A stretch of 64,000 bases of DNA, taken from the NCBI RefSeq assembly GCF_009870125.1, contig NC_046683.1:50483869-50547868 (forward strand). Reading direction: 5' to 3'. Each line of letters begins with the position of its first letter. Positions within the stretch are counted from its first letter, which is position 1. A model generated the notes under the pieces. That model did not search any database, was not told where the DNA came from, and was given only the letters and a program-made list of their open reading frames with translations. Made by a program: the position numbers and the translations under genes. Positions 22,018-34,011 of the stretch are shown in pieces. The DNA is from Drosophila pseudoobscura (taxonomy: Eukaryota; Arthropoda; Insecta; Diptera; Drosophilidae).

Positions 22018-25000
22018 TTAAACGGAACGAGGCTGGACGACTGTCGAAGGGATATAGAGAGTGGAAACAACATTTAGTCAAGGGATCCAGCAAGATCTAA
22101 GGGGTGGATGAACTCACAGTGTGGTCGCTGCGACTCTTCGGCGGCGGCTCCTGCCTCGATCGCCTGCATCATGGGCACGGGAATGCGCACGGGCTGGGCC
22201 AGGCTGCGGCCATAGACCATGCGGCCGAACTGCAGCTGTGGTGGCTGATCGGGCATGGGTGGGGTCATGGTATCACGTGGCTGCTCGGGCAGAGGCTGCA
22301 GGATCAGGCGCTGCAGGCGCATCTGGGGCTGCTGCTCCGGCTGCTGTTGCTGCTGCTGCTGCTGCTCGCTGGTCTCCTGCTGGTGCTGCTCGGGCTGCTG
22401 CTGCTGCTCGGGCTGCGACTGGGGCTGCGTCTGGGACTGGGATTCGGTGGTGGCCTGCTCCGAAGAGCTGGACGAGACGTCAGTGCGCTCATCCTCCTCG
22501 CTGGAGGCATTGCCCTCGTTGGAGTCGGTGTTCTCCTCGGCGGCCAGGCGACGCAGTTCGTCGGTGATGCGGTCCTCGGCCATGCGCTGGATGCTGCGCA
22601 GATCATCGGCGGTGATGCCCACACGCTGCAGGGCCATGCCCAGGGGCATGTGCTGGATCTGGATCTGTGGCATCTCGCGCTGCTGCTGCTGCTGCTGCTG
22701 CATCTCACGGTGCTGCTGCATCTCGCGCTGCTGCTGCATCTCGCGCTGCTGCTGGATCTCGCGCTGCTGCTGCATCTCGCGCTGCTGCTGGATCATCTGC
22801 TGCTCGCGGTGCTGGGCGGGGATCTGCATGGGCACATCGTCGGCCACGTGGATCTCGCGGAAGGGCAGCTGCTGCATGTGGATGCGCAGGGTCTGGATCT
22901 TGGGCTGCTGCTGCTGCTGCTGCTGCTCCTCGGAGGACTCCATGCGCGGGGCCTGCATCACCTGCGGGGGCATGGGGGGACGCATGGGCAGGTGCTGGAA
23001 CGGGGGCGGCAGCTGGCGGATGATGATTGGTCCCTGCTGCTGGGGCAGCTGCTGGTGCTGGTGCATCTGCATGGCCGGGGGCATCATGCGCTGGGGCATG
23101 TGGGTCAGTGGCATCTGGTCGGGCATGCGGCCGAAGGGAATGGGCACGCGCTGGAATGGAATGAACATGGGACGCAGGGGCTCGGAATCCTCGTCAGAGT
23201 CCTCCTCCTCCTCCCGCTGCCGCTTGGCCTCCTTCTCCTCCCGACTGGCCTCGTCTCCGCCATCGCAGAAGATCGAAATGCGCTCCCCGGTGATGCGGGC
23301 CTTCTTGGGATCTGTCGTCAGGTTCACGCCGAATGGCAGGGCCACCGTCTTCGAGGGCGAGTCGACAATCTCCTCGGCATGCTTGCGCTCCACCACGCAG
23401 TTCATGCGGGATCTATAGACAGGATCATGGGGTCATAAAAAGACTCAAGACTCAACAAAAAAAAAAAAGATAAACCTACTTCTTGTTGTTCCGCAGAATG
23501 GCGGCTGCCAGGTCGCTCAAGTCCAGCTCGAGCGGCATTTTGCCGGGCAACTTCTGCAGCTCGTCGGTCTCATCGCTCTCCGAATAGGAGTTGTCCTTGT
23601 CCGAGGTGTTGTCCTTGTCCAAAGAGTCCTCCTTGGCCGACTTGCGCATATCTTGGTCGAGATCCTGCAGCTCAGAATCATCGGCAGAGTTGGGTCCGCC
23701 CAGGAGAGGTTCAGCGCGGGGGAGTTCCTGAAAAGATGCCAAATAAAAGAGGGGGACTATTAGATGACGACCTTTACTCTTTACTTTATCTATAAATAAT
23801 AAGGGAATACACAGCCAGCAGAAAAGATTATACACTACGGTTCGACATGCTCTTTGTGTACGGATGTACGGATGTGTATCTTCCAGAGACACTCATTATC
23901 TCCCCCTCAAATTGGATAGGCAAATAGGGAAGTCTTAGATCATCTTATATCATCCTCAAATTGTTACAAAAAATTACTCAAAAATTGTCGACTGTAACAG
24001 CAATTGTTCAATTTTTCAATTTTCTAGTAGTTTTCTTGACGGTTTTCCACCACCGGGCTTCAGGGCTTCAGCCGCTTCGTGCTCGAAACAATGAGAGATC
24101 CGATGTGGCTGCGATTGGGGCAGAGTCATTTGCCTGGCGGAGATGTGACCCCAACCTACATACGGACTCTCGTCAGAGTCGACTGCGACTGAAACCAAGA
24201 GTAAAATGCCATCGAAATAAACTTGTTTGTTGTCTGTTGGACGATGAAGCTCTCGAGAAGTCTAAACAAAACAGCAACAGAAATTACATAATCACAACAG
24301 TCACCAGCAAATGTCTATGTCTATGGGGCTCTCTGTGTCTCTGTGTGTGTGTGTGTGTGTGTGTGTGTATCTGGGGGATACGTGGCTAAGCATACTTCAC
24401 GCCCAGCCACAAAACACAAACAGCAATGAAAATACAATTTATTTTATTTTGAAGCTCATTAATGCCAAACCATGAAAACGAGAGGGATGCACACTCTATA
24501 GAGAGCCAAAGATAGAGCGGGATGGCGAAGTGTTATGGTATGGATAATGCCTTATATATCCGGTTTGTGGATCGCTTATTTTGCAGGTCATCGTGTACTT
24601 GACAAAATACAAAATACAAAAAGAGGTTGACATTGAAATAGAACTGAAGAGATCTCTCTCAATGGATTTCCTCTATGTAGATTTAAACAGCTGGAAGTTT
24701 GCTTTGGTATTCTATAAAGTTCTTTGAGTAGAATTCCCTATAAATGGCCATTAGTTCTCTTTGAAATCTTTGGAATAAGTAGCTTATATACAAGTTCTTG
24801 TCTGGTTTGCAGCCTTAATATAGTTCCTGATTTTCTAGGGAGTGTTTAAAGAAGTTCTTTTTAGGTTCTAGGCCCAGCTCCCTAGAGATTGGTTTGATTT
24901 AATCTTTTTAACGATATCTAAGCACAATACTCGGGTATTTCTTGACATGTCTCACTCCCAGAAGTTCCTAGAAATGAAGTGATTCGTTAAGCTGTGTATT

Positions 25001-28000
25001 TTTCTAGCTTTAAAATATTTTCACCTGCTTAAAGTTGCATCTATTATGGGTCTCAAAGTTCTCCACTTTATATCTCACAGATAAAACCAAAGGTTAAAGT
25101 CTCCAGACTCTCATAAAGACTCTCAGTAGTAACCCAAAATGAGTACAGTGATAATTATTTGAGGCAAAACTTTAAACGCAGCCACAAATGGCGTTCGTTC
25201 AAAGAAATCTCTTTTCACAGCAGCTTCCCAGAAAAACCACAGCAGTCTCTGTCTGTCTGTCTGTCTGTCTGTCCCGTAAACCTGTCTCCAAAATGCAGAT
25301 TAAACTCGAATCGATTCATCGCGAAATTGAGTCAAAAACCTGAGTCATGTGGCAGGCGGCAGGTGACACACTAACTGAAAATTTCACTTTAAAAAATATA
25401 CGACTATGTGTACCTGAAAAACTGGCAAAAAACAAACAAAAACGAGAGGCCTGAGCCAGCGCCAGAGCCAGAGCCAGAGCCAGAGCCGAAACCAGTCAAC
25501 AAAATCCAGTCTAAACCTCTTCCGTTGCTGTTGCTCTACCGATCGCTGGCTTTAGTTTTTCAAGGCCAACAGCGGGGCTCGAGATAAGAGATCTATTATA
25601 ATACAAAGAGAACATTTGTTTGCCCCTAATTTGTTTTTGTGTGGAAACGCCAGCGGCGCACGAGACGGAGATGCGAGACGAGACATGTGGAGAATCGACT
25701 GTTGGACGGACGGACAGACGGACGGACGGACGGACTGTCGAGAGGCGCATTAAGATGACAATTAAATGATTACAAATTGAATGCTTTGTGCAATTAAAAT
25801 GACAGACAGGCAGTAGGCATTTGTTGTGCAAAAAAAAACAAAAAAAACAAGATTTATTTATAGCCCAACGACTGTCCGGACGGAACGGAACGGAACGGGA
25901 CGGGGCCTGACGCAAGCCTGCAATTTGAAATTCTAGAGGCACTCCAGTAATTTCTTTAGGGAAATCATCCATAAAAAAACGCAAAAATCAATTTGCATAG
26001 CTCGTATGATAAGTTGTTCTCCCTCTCCCTGTCCCTCTTGCGTTTCAAGCTTTATACATATATCTTTGTATCTTTGTGGCTCTGTATGGTCGCTGCGAGT
26101 ACTTGTTTCTTTGTAGCTGTATCTACAAGTACGCCGTATGTGTGTCTTACATAATCGTCAGGCCAAAAACCATTTGCTTTGTCCCCAAAAAAAAAAAAAA
26201 AAAAAAAAACCAGCAGAGAAGCAAAAGATACGAAAGAAACGAAAGACTTAAGCGCGCAACTCGCCTTAAATGGCAAACAGTCAACAGCAGACTATGGCCA
26301 AAACCACAATGGAAGAGGCTAGTGGAGGGGGGGAGAGGGGAGTCCCCAGTCCCCAGTCGCCAGTCCATTGGTCTTCTGTAGTTGACTTTTGCAGATGCCT
26401 TCGGCTGCCGCTGGTTGTTTGCTTAGTTGGTGCACAGCGGCGCCAGACCAAAAACAAAAACAAAAACCAAAAAAAAAACCAAAAAACAAACTGACAGCCA
26501 AATTGCATTATGGCCAGGCCTGTTGCAAGAGCGATGGCCACGTGAGAAGATTGATCTTCATCTGGGCCAGATATTCACACACTGAAACCCAACCAAAGAG
26601 GGTTTTGTGTGCCCCAGCCTTAGGCAAGAGACGATACATCATAAATATGCAAGTCTTTTCTGCATATCTAAGATGATATATACCCTAGCGATGGTCCAAA
26701 GACTAATCTGTGCTAAAGCGGGTCTCAGAAAATGATTAAAATGCAATCACATACAGGTTTTTGACCAATTTCGACTTTAACTCTAGCTCTGACTCATTTT
26801 TGGGTTTCATTTGGGAATCTTTAGAGTTCTTCAGCTGAGAAATTCACTGTGGCAGTATTGTTAATGGATTACAGACAGCTTAAGGAACAGTCTATCTATA
26901 TAGATCTGAACACCTTCAAAGAAATAACCAGGGGAACTATTCGTATGCTTAGATTGGTTTCCTTTTTTAAGATCTATCCCCTCTCAATCTGTTGTCAGAT
27001 CTGCAGTCCCCTCTACCATCTTTCCAGCTAGCCTTTGGAATCCTCTAAAAATATCGTTACCAATTATTAAAGATTGTTCAAAGTTGAAGCCATGAACAAT
27101 TTGCAATCATCTGCTTCATTAAAGGAAATCGTACAGACTTTCACGATCTTCAGAGCCATCTCTAGTGGCTGTCTGTGGCTGCTGTGGCTGCTGTGTCTGT
27201 GGCTGCTTCTGCTATTGCCACAGCTGATGATCTCTGGCATTTGGGAATCCACATTCAGCAGCAGCAGCAGCAACCACAATATGCTGCCGCGCCCACACGC
27301 CCGCTGCCTGAGAGAGGAGGCGCGCTTGAGTGGATTACGGTTTGTGTATGGTGGGGGCCTGCTTGCAACATTTTTTTGTTGCCTGGCAGCCGTTTGCTGG
27401 CTGCTGGCTGCTTTCACTTTGTCTGGCATTTGATTCGCAATTGTCTGCCGCTCCGCTGTTGCTGTTGTTGTTGCTGCTACTGTTGTTGCTGTTGTTGCTG
27501 TTGTTGTTGTTGGGATGGTGGATGGTGGTGGCTGCCTCTCCTGGTTATTATGTCGCAAGCTCCACCATTTTGGTGTCCACTTAAGCGTCAAATTATGGGA
27601 ATTTCGCTTGATTGAATTTATCGTTGCATTCGTTCAGTCATTCACTCATTCACTCACTCACTCACTCACTCACTCACTCATTCGTTTACATAAGCCACAG
27701 ACCCCGATCGAATCGGGTTGAATAACCTCATCCTCATCTTTGGGTATTGAAACCACCATTGAAGCCACATCTATGATCTCTCTAATGCTGTTCAATTTTT
27801 GTGAACTTTCCACTGGCTACCATTCTCTAATTGAATATTGATGGTAGTCCCCCCGCAGTCCCAGTCCCCCTCCACAGTCGCCATCATAATTAACTTGGCA
27901 ATCACTTGGAAAATGATTAGCGAATTGTCATTAAATTTGAATTATGCGCCCTGCCCAGTCATCAGCCATCTTTATGGCCATAAATCTAACCATTTTATGG

Positions 28001-29944
28001 TTACTTTTTTTCTTTTTTTTTTGTTATGGCCATTCGTTTAAATCGGTTATATACTCGTACATATGTAACATTATATGGGTGAAATTTCACAAGGAAGCAC
28101 GCAATTGTCTTATGAAATTGCTTATTCAATCAGTTTTGATTGAAGCGGTGGGCACACATCCATATATGGAGAAAGGTTTATAAACTATAGGAAGTCTTTT
28201 GCTTTTATAACCATAGAAATTGGTACGTTTAAAGCGTATAAATTACAATTACAACGCAAAAACACTTTTCCCACAATGTCTGCCTCAGACATTTTTGGTT
28301 TTTTTTTGGCTGGTTTACCTCTAAAGAAAACCCCCTAAAAATCCATAATTTCTTGTAAAAATTTCACAAAATTCAATGGCATTAAGTTCCCATTTCCAGC
28401 CCAAATATTCTACATATTATACATCATATTTCTAGTGCCGGTACCGGTACACTGCCTGTCACAATTCTACAACCCAATTTGGAACTAATAGCGCGTGCAG
28501 TCCAAAAAAAAATGGCTTTCAGGGGAAATTATACACGGAATACACTTATTTTTGTTGTCTGTTTTTCGGCTATCACGAGATTGTACCTACATTTTCCGGT
28601 AATTATATTTAATATTCGAATATTTTTATTGGTTGCTGGGGAGGGGAGGGGGGACGTGGCTGGTGCAACCAATCTGTGGCGTGTGTGTGGCAGAGCGAAG
28701 AGCTACTCGTATCATTAACCAACCGATCTATTATTTTTCCAAAACACGATACGATATGTACGTACGGTATATCTGATGATCATTGAGGCAGAAAGGAGGA
28801 TATACATCTGATGTTCATTGAGGGGGAAACAAAGAGGGTTGGATTGGAATCGGATTTGGACTTACCTTTCCCACCTGTTGCAGGGTCTCGAGCATCAGCT
28901 CCTTCTCCAGCACCGAATCGAGGGCCTGGACCTGGTCGCACGAGGCCTTGGCCTGCAGATACGATGAGGCCAGAATGAAGGAGCCCAGGATAAAGGCCGA
29001 AACGATGACGGTGAAGGCGGTGATCTTGGCGATTTTCACCGAATTCGCCTGACGCTTGTAGGCCTGTAAAAAGAGAACACACAGAAAAACCAAAAGATTA
29101 GCCATGAGAAATGTATATGTTTTGTATTTTGTATGCAATTTGATTTATTGTACGAGTACGTGCTGTTTTGTCTATGACCTCTATCTCTCTCTCTCACTGT
29201 GTGTATTGGTTTTTTTTTGGGGGGTCAAGCGACCTTACTCTACAAAATGTTGCTCTTTAACCGGGCCGCTTCCGATCACGTTTCCCCCTTGAACTTAAGG
29301 GCAGACTTGAATTTTACTTTTGGAAAATATTTGAGTCAGCAAAAGAAAATAAAGAACAAATGGTGTTCAAGTGTTTTTCTTTCAAATGTTAATGGAAAGC
29401 TGGCAGTGAATGCCAGTTAGATCATATCAAATATTTGTTTTTCTTTGGGCAGATCTTTTATTTATTGTTTGTTTTGGGCTTATCTTTTATTTGCTTTACT
29501 TTGAGCAGCGGTTTTTGTTTGGTTTTTGAGCAGAGGTTTTCTGCGGCTGTGACTAATATTGAACTTTCTGCTTAAGGTGCAAAAATTTACAAGTCAATGC
29601 AAAAAGCATGAAGACCAAATATCAACAACAGATCGAGTACGAGTGTGTACATATACAAAAGAAAGAAAAACATTGGGGTTTGACGTTGATTGCATAACAG
29701 GAAGAGGCGGCACTCTCGGCTGTGGCAGAGGCAGGGGCAGAGGCAGGGGCAGTCGAGGTTCGCCGCAGAAATTGAGGAAATGCCAAGCCCAAGAGGAGGC
29801 CCAAGAGAAAACTCTTGAAGTGTCTTCCACTTCACTTTGGTTGTAGGTGCAGTCAGGTGAGGCCCCTGCCCATGCCTCCTGCCTCTGCCCCTCTTTTTGG
29901 GTTGGGTATACATGTATCTTCAGTTTTGTATCTTTCGAATGTGA

Positions 29945-29984
<40 letters not shown>

Positions 29985-32241
29985 CGAAATGTGCAATGAG
30001 TGTGTGCTTTTTTTTAACACCTTTACGTGCGTGGCGTGGCTTGGCTTGGCATGGCGTGGCGTGGCCCCAAAATGCAAGTTGCGAAAGTGAATTTTGTGAG
30101 TGAGCTACGAGGGGGGTGGGGGGTGGTAGGAGTAGTGGAGTAGTGATCATCGTCATGCAGTGAAGTGGAAGTGAATGGATCCGATCGTCAGCGGACACTC
30201 TACTCTACATATCGTACTCTAATGCGGGGTTTTAATCGGTGGTTAATTTTTTTCTTTTTTTTTTTTTGCGGTGCTGACAAAAGACTTGAACGACAAACCT
30301 GATGATTAAAGTTAAAAAATCCCATCTGTGGTTGGTGTTTGTTGTGTGGTTTGTTTTTTTTTTTTTTTGTTGGTGTGTTTTTTGGGGGTTACAGGGAAAA
30401 TTTCATATTGTCAATCACGGTTTTGATTTTTTTTTGCATTCACAAAACGATTTTTGTGGTTAGCACACACACACACAAGCACACACAGAAAGATACATAA
30501 AAACAAGAAAAATACAGAGAGAAAAAAAAGGTTAATGAGATTGCACTGTAAGGTAGGGGACAGCGGGGAAGGGTATGGTGGTTGGGGGGATGGTGGATGG
30601 GGAGGGGGAGGGGGGGACAAACGCTTAGCAATACTTAGCACATATGAATGGAAAAACAAACAATGCAGAAAAGGGAAAGCTCTTTGGCCAAGGGTCGCTC
30701 TTTGAAGGCTAAGTGATCGAGTGACTGAGGCCCTGATTGATGGCCTGACTGATGATTGGTGGTACGACACTGTGGATTGTTTTGAGTTATTAGAAAGGTC
30801 AGCGGGAGAGAGCCCCTGGGCTTTTTGAGATCTTAAAATGATAGGAAAAACGGGGAAGAACCAAGCATTTGGTCTGGTAAATCCCCGCTACACTCGTTGG
30901 GGAGTTGGGGCCATGCATTCCGTTCCCTTAAACCCCCCACAAATGGACTGCCACCCCACAAAAACCTTTCGTTTTTCAGCACCTGAACAAATCTGTCCTT
31001 CAGTTCACCTCCACACACAGAGAGTGCACTCCAATCAGGGTCTGTCTGTCTGTCTGTTGGATAACTGTTGGCTTTCACTGTAGGGATTGTGAAAAGGGGG
31101 CAGCCCCCGCAAAAAAAAATCTGTTTATGGCTGAGGCGGATGCTGACTGTTGAATGCCAAATGCAAACAAATGAAAAAATGAAAAATGGAAAAAATGCAA
31201 TTTATGTAAATTTTCCATTTTTACCCACACACAACGACAGACAGACAGAGAGACAGGGGAGACAGGGAGACAGGGAGAGAGAGAGATCTAATAATCTAAT
31301 ATATACTATTATATATAGCTATATACAGATATAGTATGGCTGGGAAAACGGGTTGAACAACTCAAAGTACGAGTACTAATAGTATATCTTGGTATTTGTT
31401 TAGGTTTGTTTTTGTTTTTATCATTATTAGCGAACGTCGTGACTGACTTATTAGAGGTCTCTTGTGGGTCTGGTGTTTCGATTTGAGCTGGTTTTCTATT
31501 TGTCTAACCATAATGGGGGTACACAGATCCATTCACACCTCGTCTCGAAGAACGTCAGCGATTGCTGATTTCAGATTGCTGATTTCAGATTGCTGGTGTA
31601 TCTTGCAGATACATGGATGCATGGACTGTGGCTGGGTCTCTGCGTGTCTCCCATGGAAATGTCAACCAGCAATTGTCAAAGCCACTCACGTTGCATGCAC
31701 AATCCAGACAATAATAATTTTTAAAATTGCACATTAAGTGCAGAGACAGAGGGGATTGCAGCAGCAAATTGCTTATGCATGCAGCAGGCTTTCCTCCACC
31801 TCCACCTCCACATCCACCTCCTGCTCTGAGGCATAGGCGCTCTGGCTGATTGGGTGAAAATGCTGCTCACGTTTGCAGCTGCGTGCAGACGCAGACCCTC
31901 GCATTGCGCATACGCTCTGTGGTCCGCAGGCGGATGTGCCACCAGCAAAAGTCTGACCCTGGAACCCACTTGGCTGCCGAACTCGGCCCAAAAATAGCGC
32001 AAATAATTGCCAATCAAAATGGGCAAAAAATGGGACACGTTTTTTTTCCGTAATTAAAAGGGGTTGGAGCGGGAGGGTGGGGGATGGGGGATGGGATAGA
32101 TGCATATTTGGATGGTAAGGGCTCTACTGTACGGTGTGTACTTACCGGTGGCGGCTCACTGGCGGTGCTATAGACCTCGCTGGCCGCATAGTCGGGCTTC
32201 ATTTGCACGGTAGCCATGGAGACGGTATCCTTCTCGGTCAT
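22018..32241 (-). CDS. Msr-110: single-pass membrane protein with Gln-rich tail, probable Msr-110
   Basis: Five coding exons: 32241-32146, 29063-28866, 23727-23480, 23412-22118 and 22040-22018, in frame, 619 residues. A short cytosolic-type N-terminus (1-45) and one membrane segment (46-67) give a likely type II topology. An acidic Ser/Asp-rich stretch (about 110-160) follows, then a region with two Cys and an N-glycosylation site (NLT) after MNCVVERKHAEEIVDS. A long tail is rich in Gln, Met and Pro with about six QQQREM/I hexads. The last intron (22041-22117) is my choice: without it the frame runs on to a stop at 22074 and the C-terminus differs. I know no biochemical function. The symbol rests on recalled position beside spo (CG10596) and on composition, so it is tentative. 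An acceptor-like ATTTATAG ends directly before the ATG, suggesting a 5' untranslated intron. Confidence 0.75.
23728..28865 (-). other. intron 2 of the Msr-110-like gene (5.1 kb)
   Basis: Non-coding in both directions as far as I can see. It holds several microsatellites: GT near 24342-24368, GTCT at about 25249-25273, GGAC near 25707-25736, poly(A) near 26189, GTT/GCT repeats at about 27460-27512 and CACT at 27651-27680. No nested gene was recognised. Confidence 0.6.
27651..27680. repeat. CACT tetranucleotide repeat
   Basis: About seven and a half CACT units inside an intron, directly following imperfect ATTC/ACTC units. Confidence 0.9.
29064..32145 (-). other. intron 1 of the Msr-110-like gene (3.1 kb)
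   Basis: Non-coding. It contains a long TG repeat (29948-29981), a G-rich stretch near 30105-30125 and 30580-30615, and CAGACAGAGAG repeats near 31230-31285. No nested gene was recognised. Confidence 0.6.
29948..29981. repeat. TG dinucleotide repeat, 17 units
   Basis: An uninterrupted TG run, the longest dinucleotide array in the window. It lies in intron 1 of the Msr-110-like gene. Confidence 0.95.
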
Positions 32242-33110
32242 CTATAAATCACTATAAATATGAGGATCTGATTAGATTTCAATGGTTTGCAATGGATCCT
32301 TTTCGTTTGTGGGGAGGAAGGGTTGGTGGTAGGGGGAAAAAAAATTCAAATCCAAGGACATGCATTCCCTTTAGTTCACATTTGAGCACAGGTTTCTCTT
32401 TCCACAATTTTCACTTTTCGTAATTTTTTCTCTTCACTTACATAGAAAATTTTTCCAAAAAAAATTCGAATAAAAGTAAAAGGAAGTTTTTGTTGAACTT
32501 TTCTGCGTTGTTGTGTTGTGTTTTTTTTTGTTTGTTTTTTGTTGGTATTTCTTGATGAGCGAAAAAGTTGTCTGACCAACTTTTCGATTGTGGGTATATT
32601 TTTTTCTTTTTAGCTGGCTTTTGAGGATAACGGAATACTACGTCTTTGCTGTACGACTGCCACTCGCCGTCTGAAGCCACAAACGCGTTTCGTTTCAGAT
32701 TTTTCTACCAGATTTAAAACATTTTTCGACGCCAACGGCAGTGGCGCGCCGACTGCGGCAGCGACTGCAGGCCCCACAGTCACACAAACAACACGTACAG
32801 GTAGAGCAGAGAGGCGGCGGCAGCAGCAGTGACGCTGACAGAGACAGCTGCAAGATCAGCGGCAGACAGACACGAACCGACACGAAAAAAAAAACGAAAC
32901 GAAACGAAAAATAAAAGTAAAACAAACAAAAAAAGCAACAAAAAGCACACGAAAGCTGGCTTACGAACACACACACACACACACACATGGAAGCGAGCTT
33001 TGCAGTCGAGCTTGAGCAGAGCAGAAACAAGAAAGCGAGTGAGAGAGAGAGAGAGGGGGAGACGGGTACTCTGGCTGTACCCTGCCAGATCAGATCGATT
33101 GGTTCTATGA
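32242..33110 (-). promoter_or_regulatory. 5' region of the Msr-110-like gene
   Basis: A GC-richer block (about 32700-33060) with CAG/CGG-rich DNA, an AC repeat near 32970 and a GAGAG tract (33038-33060, a GAGA-factor type site). It is the likely promoter and 5' untranslated exon. The stretch just before the ATG (CTAAT branch, ATTTATAG acceptor) suggests a leader intron. The donor could not be fixed. Confidence 0.35.
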
Positions 33111-33975
33111 AAACGTTATCAGACATAAACAGATGATCATACATATTTCATAGGAATGTAAACACAATACTCGGTTCGTATTATTTTCGAGCCCCTGCAC
33201 AAACGTTTTCCATGCTAAGAAAACTGTTTTCTGATTACCATTAATTGGAAAATGGTGTCTGGTATTGCATATTAATGGACATATGTATGAACGAGTATTA
33301 GATTTGCAGCACAAATGTTTCTAGAATTTAGTTGAATTTACTAACAAAACACAGAAGTTTTCCTCACTACAAATCGATCGTTTCAAAGCTGCTTTTGTTA
33401 TCTTTTATGGCACAGAAGTTTTCCTCAGAAATAAACTCTAGTGTGTTTTTAGCAAAATTTATTAGAACCCAGAGCTTAAAAAAAATCAAACCTCTTGTGG
33501 GATCAAAACTTGTGCCCTCTATAGCAAAGTTCTACAAAAAACTATGATACCCCAAGCTCAGAAATCGAAAAATAAGTACTCGCCTGTATTCGGACAGTAG
33601 TCGCAGAGCTACTCCCGTGACGAAGAACTAAATTGAATATAATAATATAATTATATTGTATGATTTTAATGGAACTCGTAGTGCCTGGTACATACATATA
33701 TGTATTCTATACAACTACTTGTAGAACTTTTTGTATATGCATAGTTATATTTATTTGAAAACATCAGTTGTTTTTCAAACCTTTCTATGGGCAAAACAAT
33801 TCGTTCGACATTCCCCCAATTAGTTGCAGCTAATCCAATTTAAAGGGCGACAAGCAGAACCAATTGGTCCATGGAAGCGTACATGCCTTAGCCGTAGGGT
33901 AGGGTATGGGTATGGTATGGGCAAAAAGCTCGGCACACTAAAAATTAAAGGTACTTCGTACTCCGCCAACACATC

Positions 33976-34011
<36 letters not shown>

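Noticed and set aside
22104-23438. A 444-residue plus-strand open frame opposite the Gln-rich exon
   Set aside because: It is the antisense of CAG-rich coding DNA; the Leu-rich composition follows from the repeat, and the minus-strand gene has splice sites and a consistent protein.
23476-23892. An extended hydrophobic start for exon 3 of the Msr-110-like gene
   Set aside because: It is intron sequence before a clear acceptor at 23728; the spliced frame joins exactly to exon 2.
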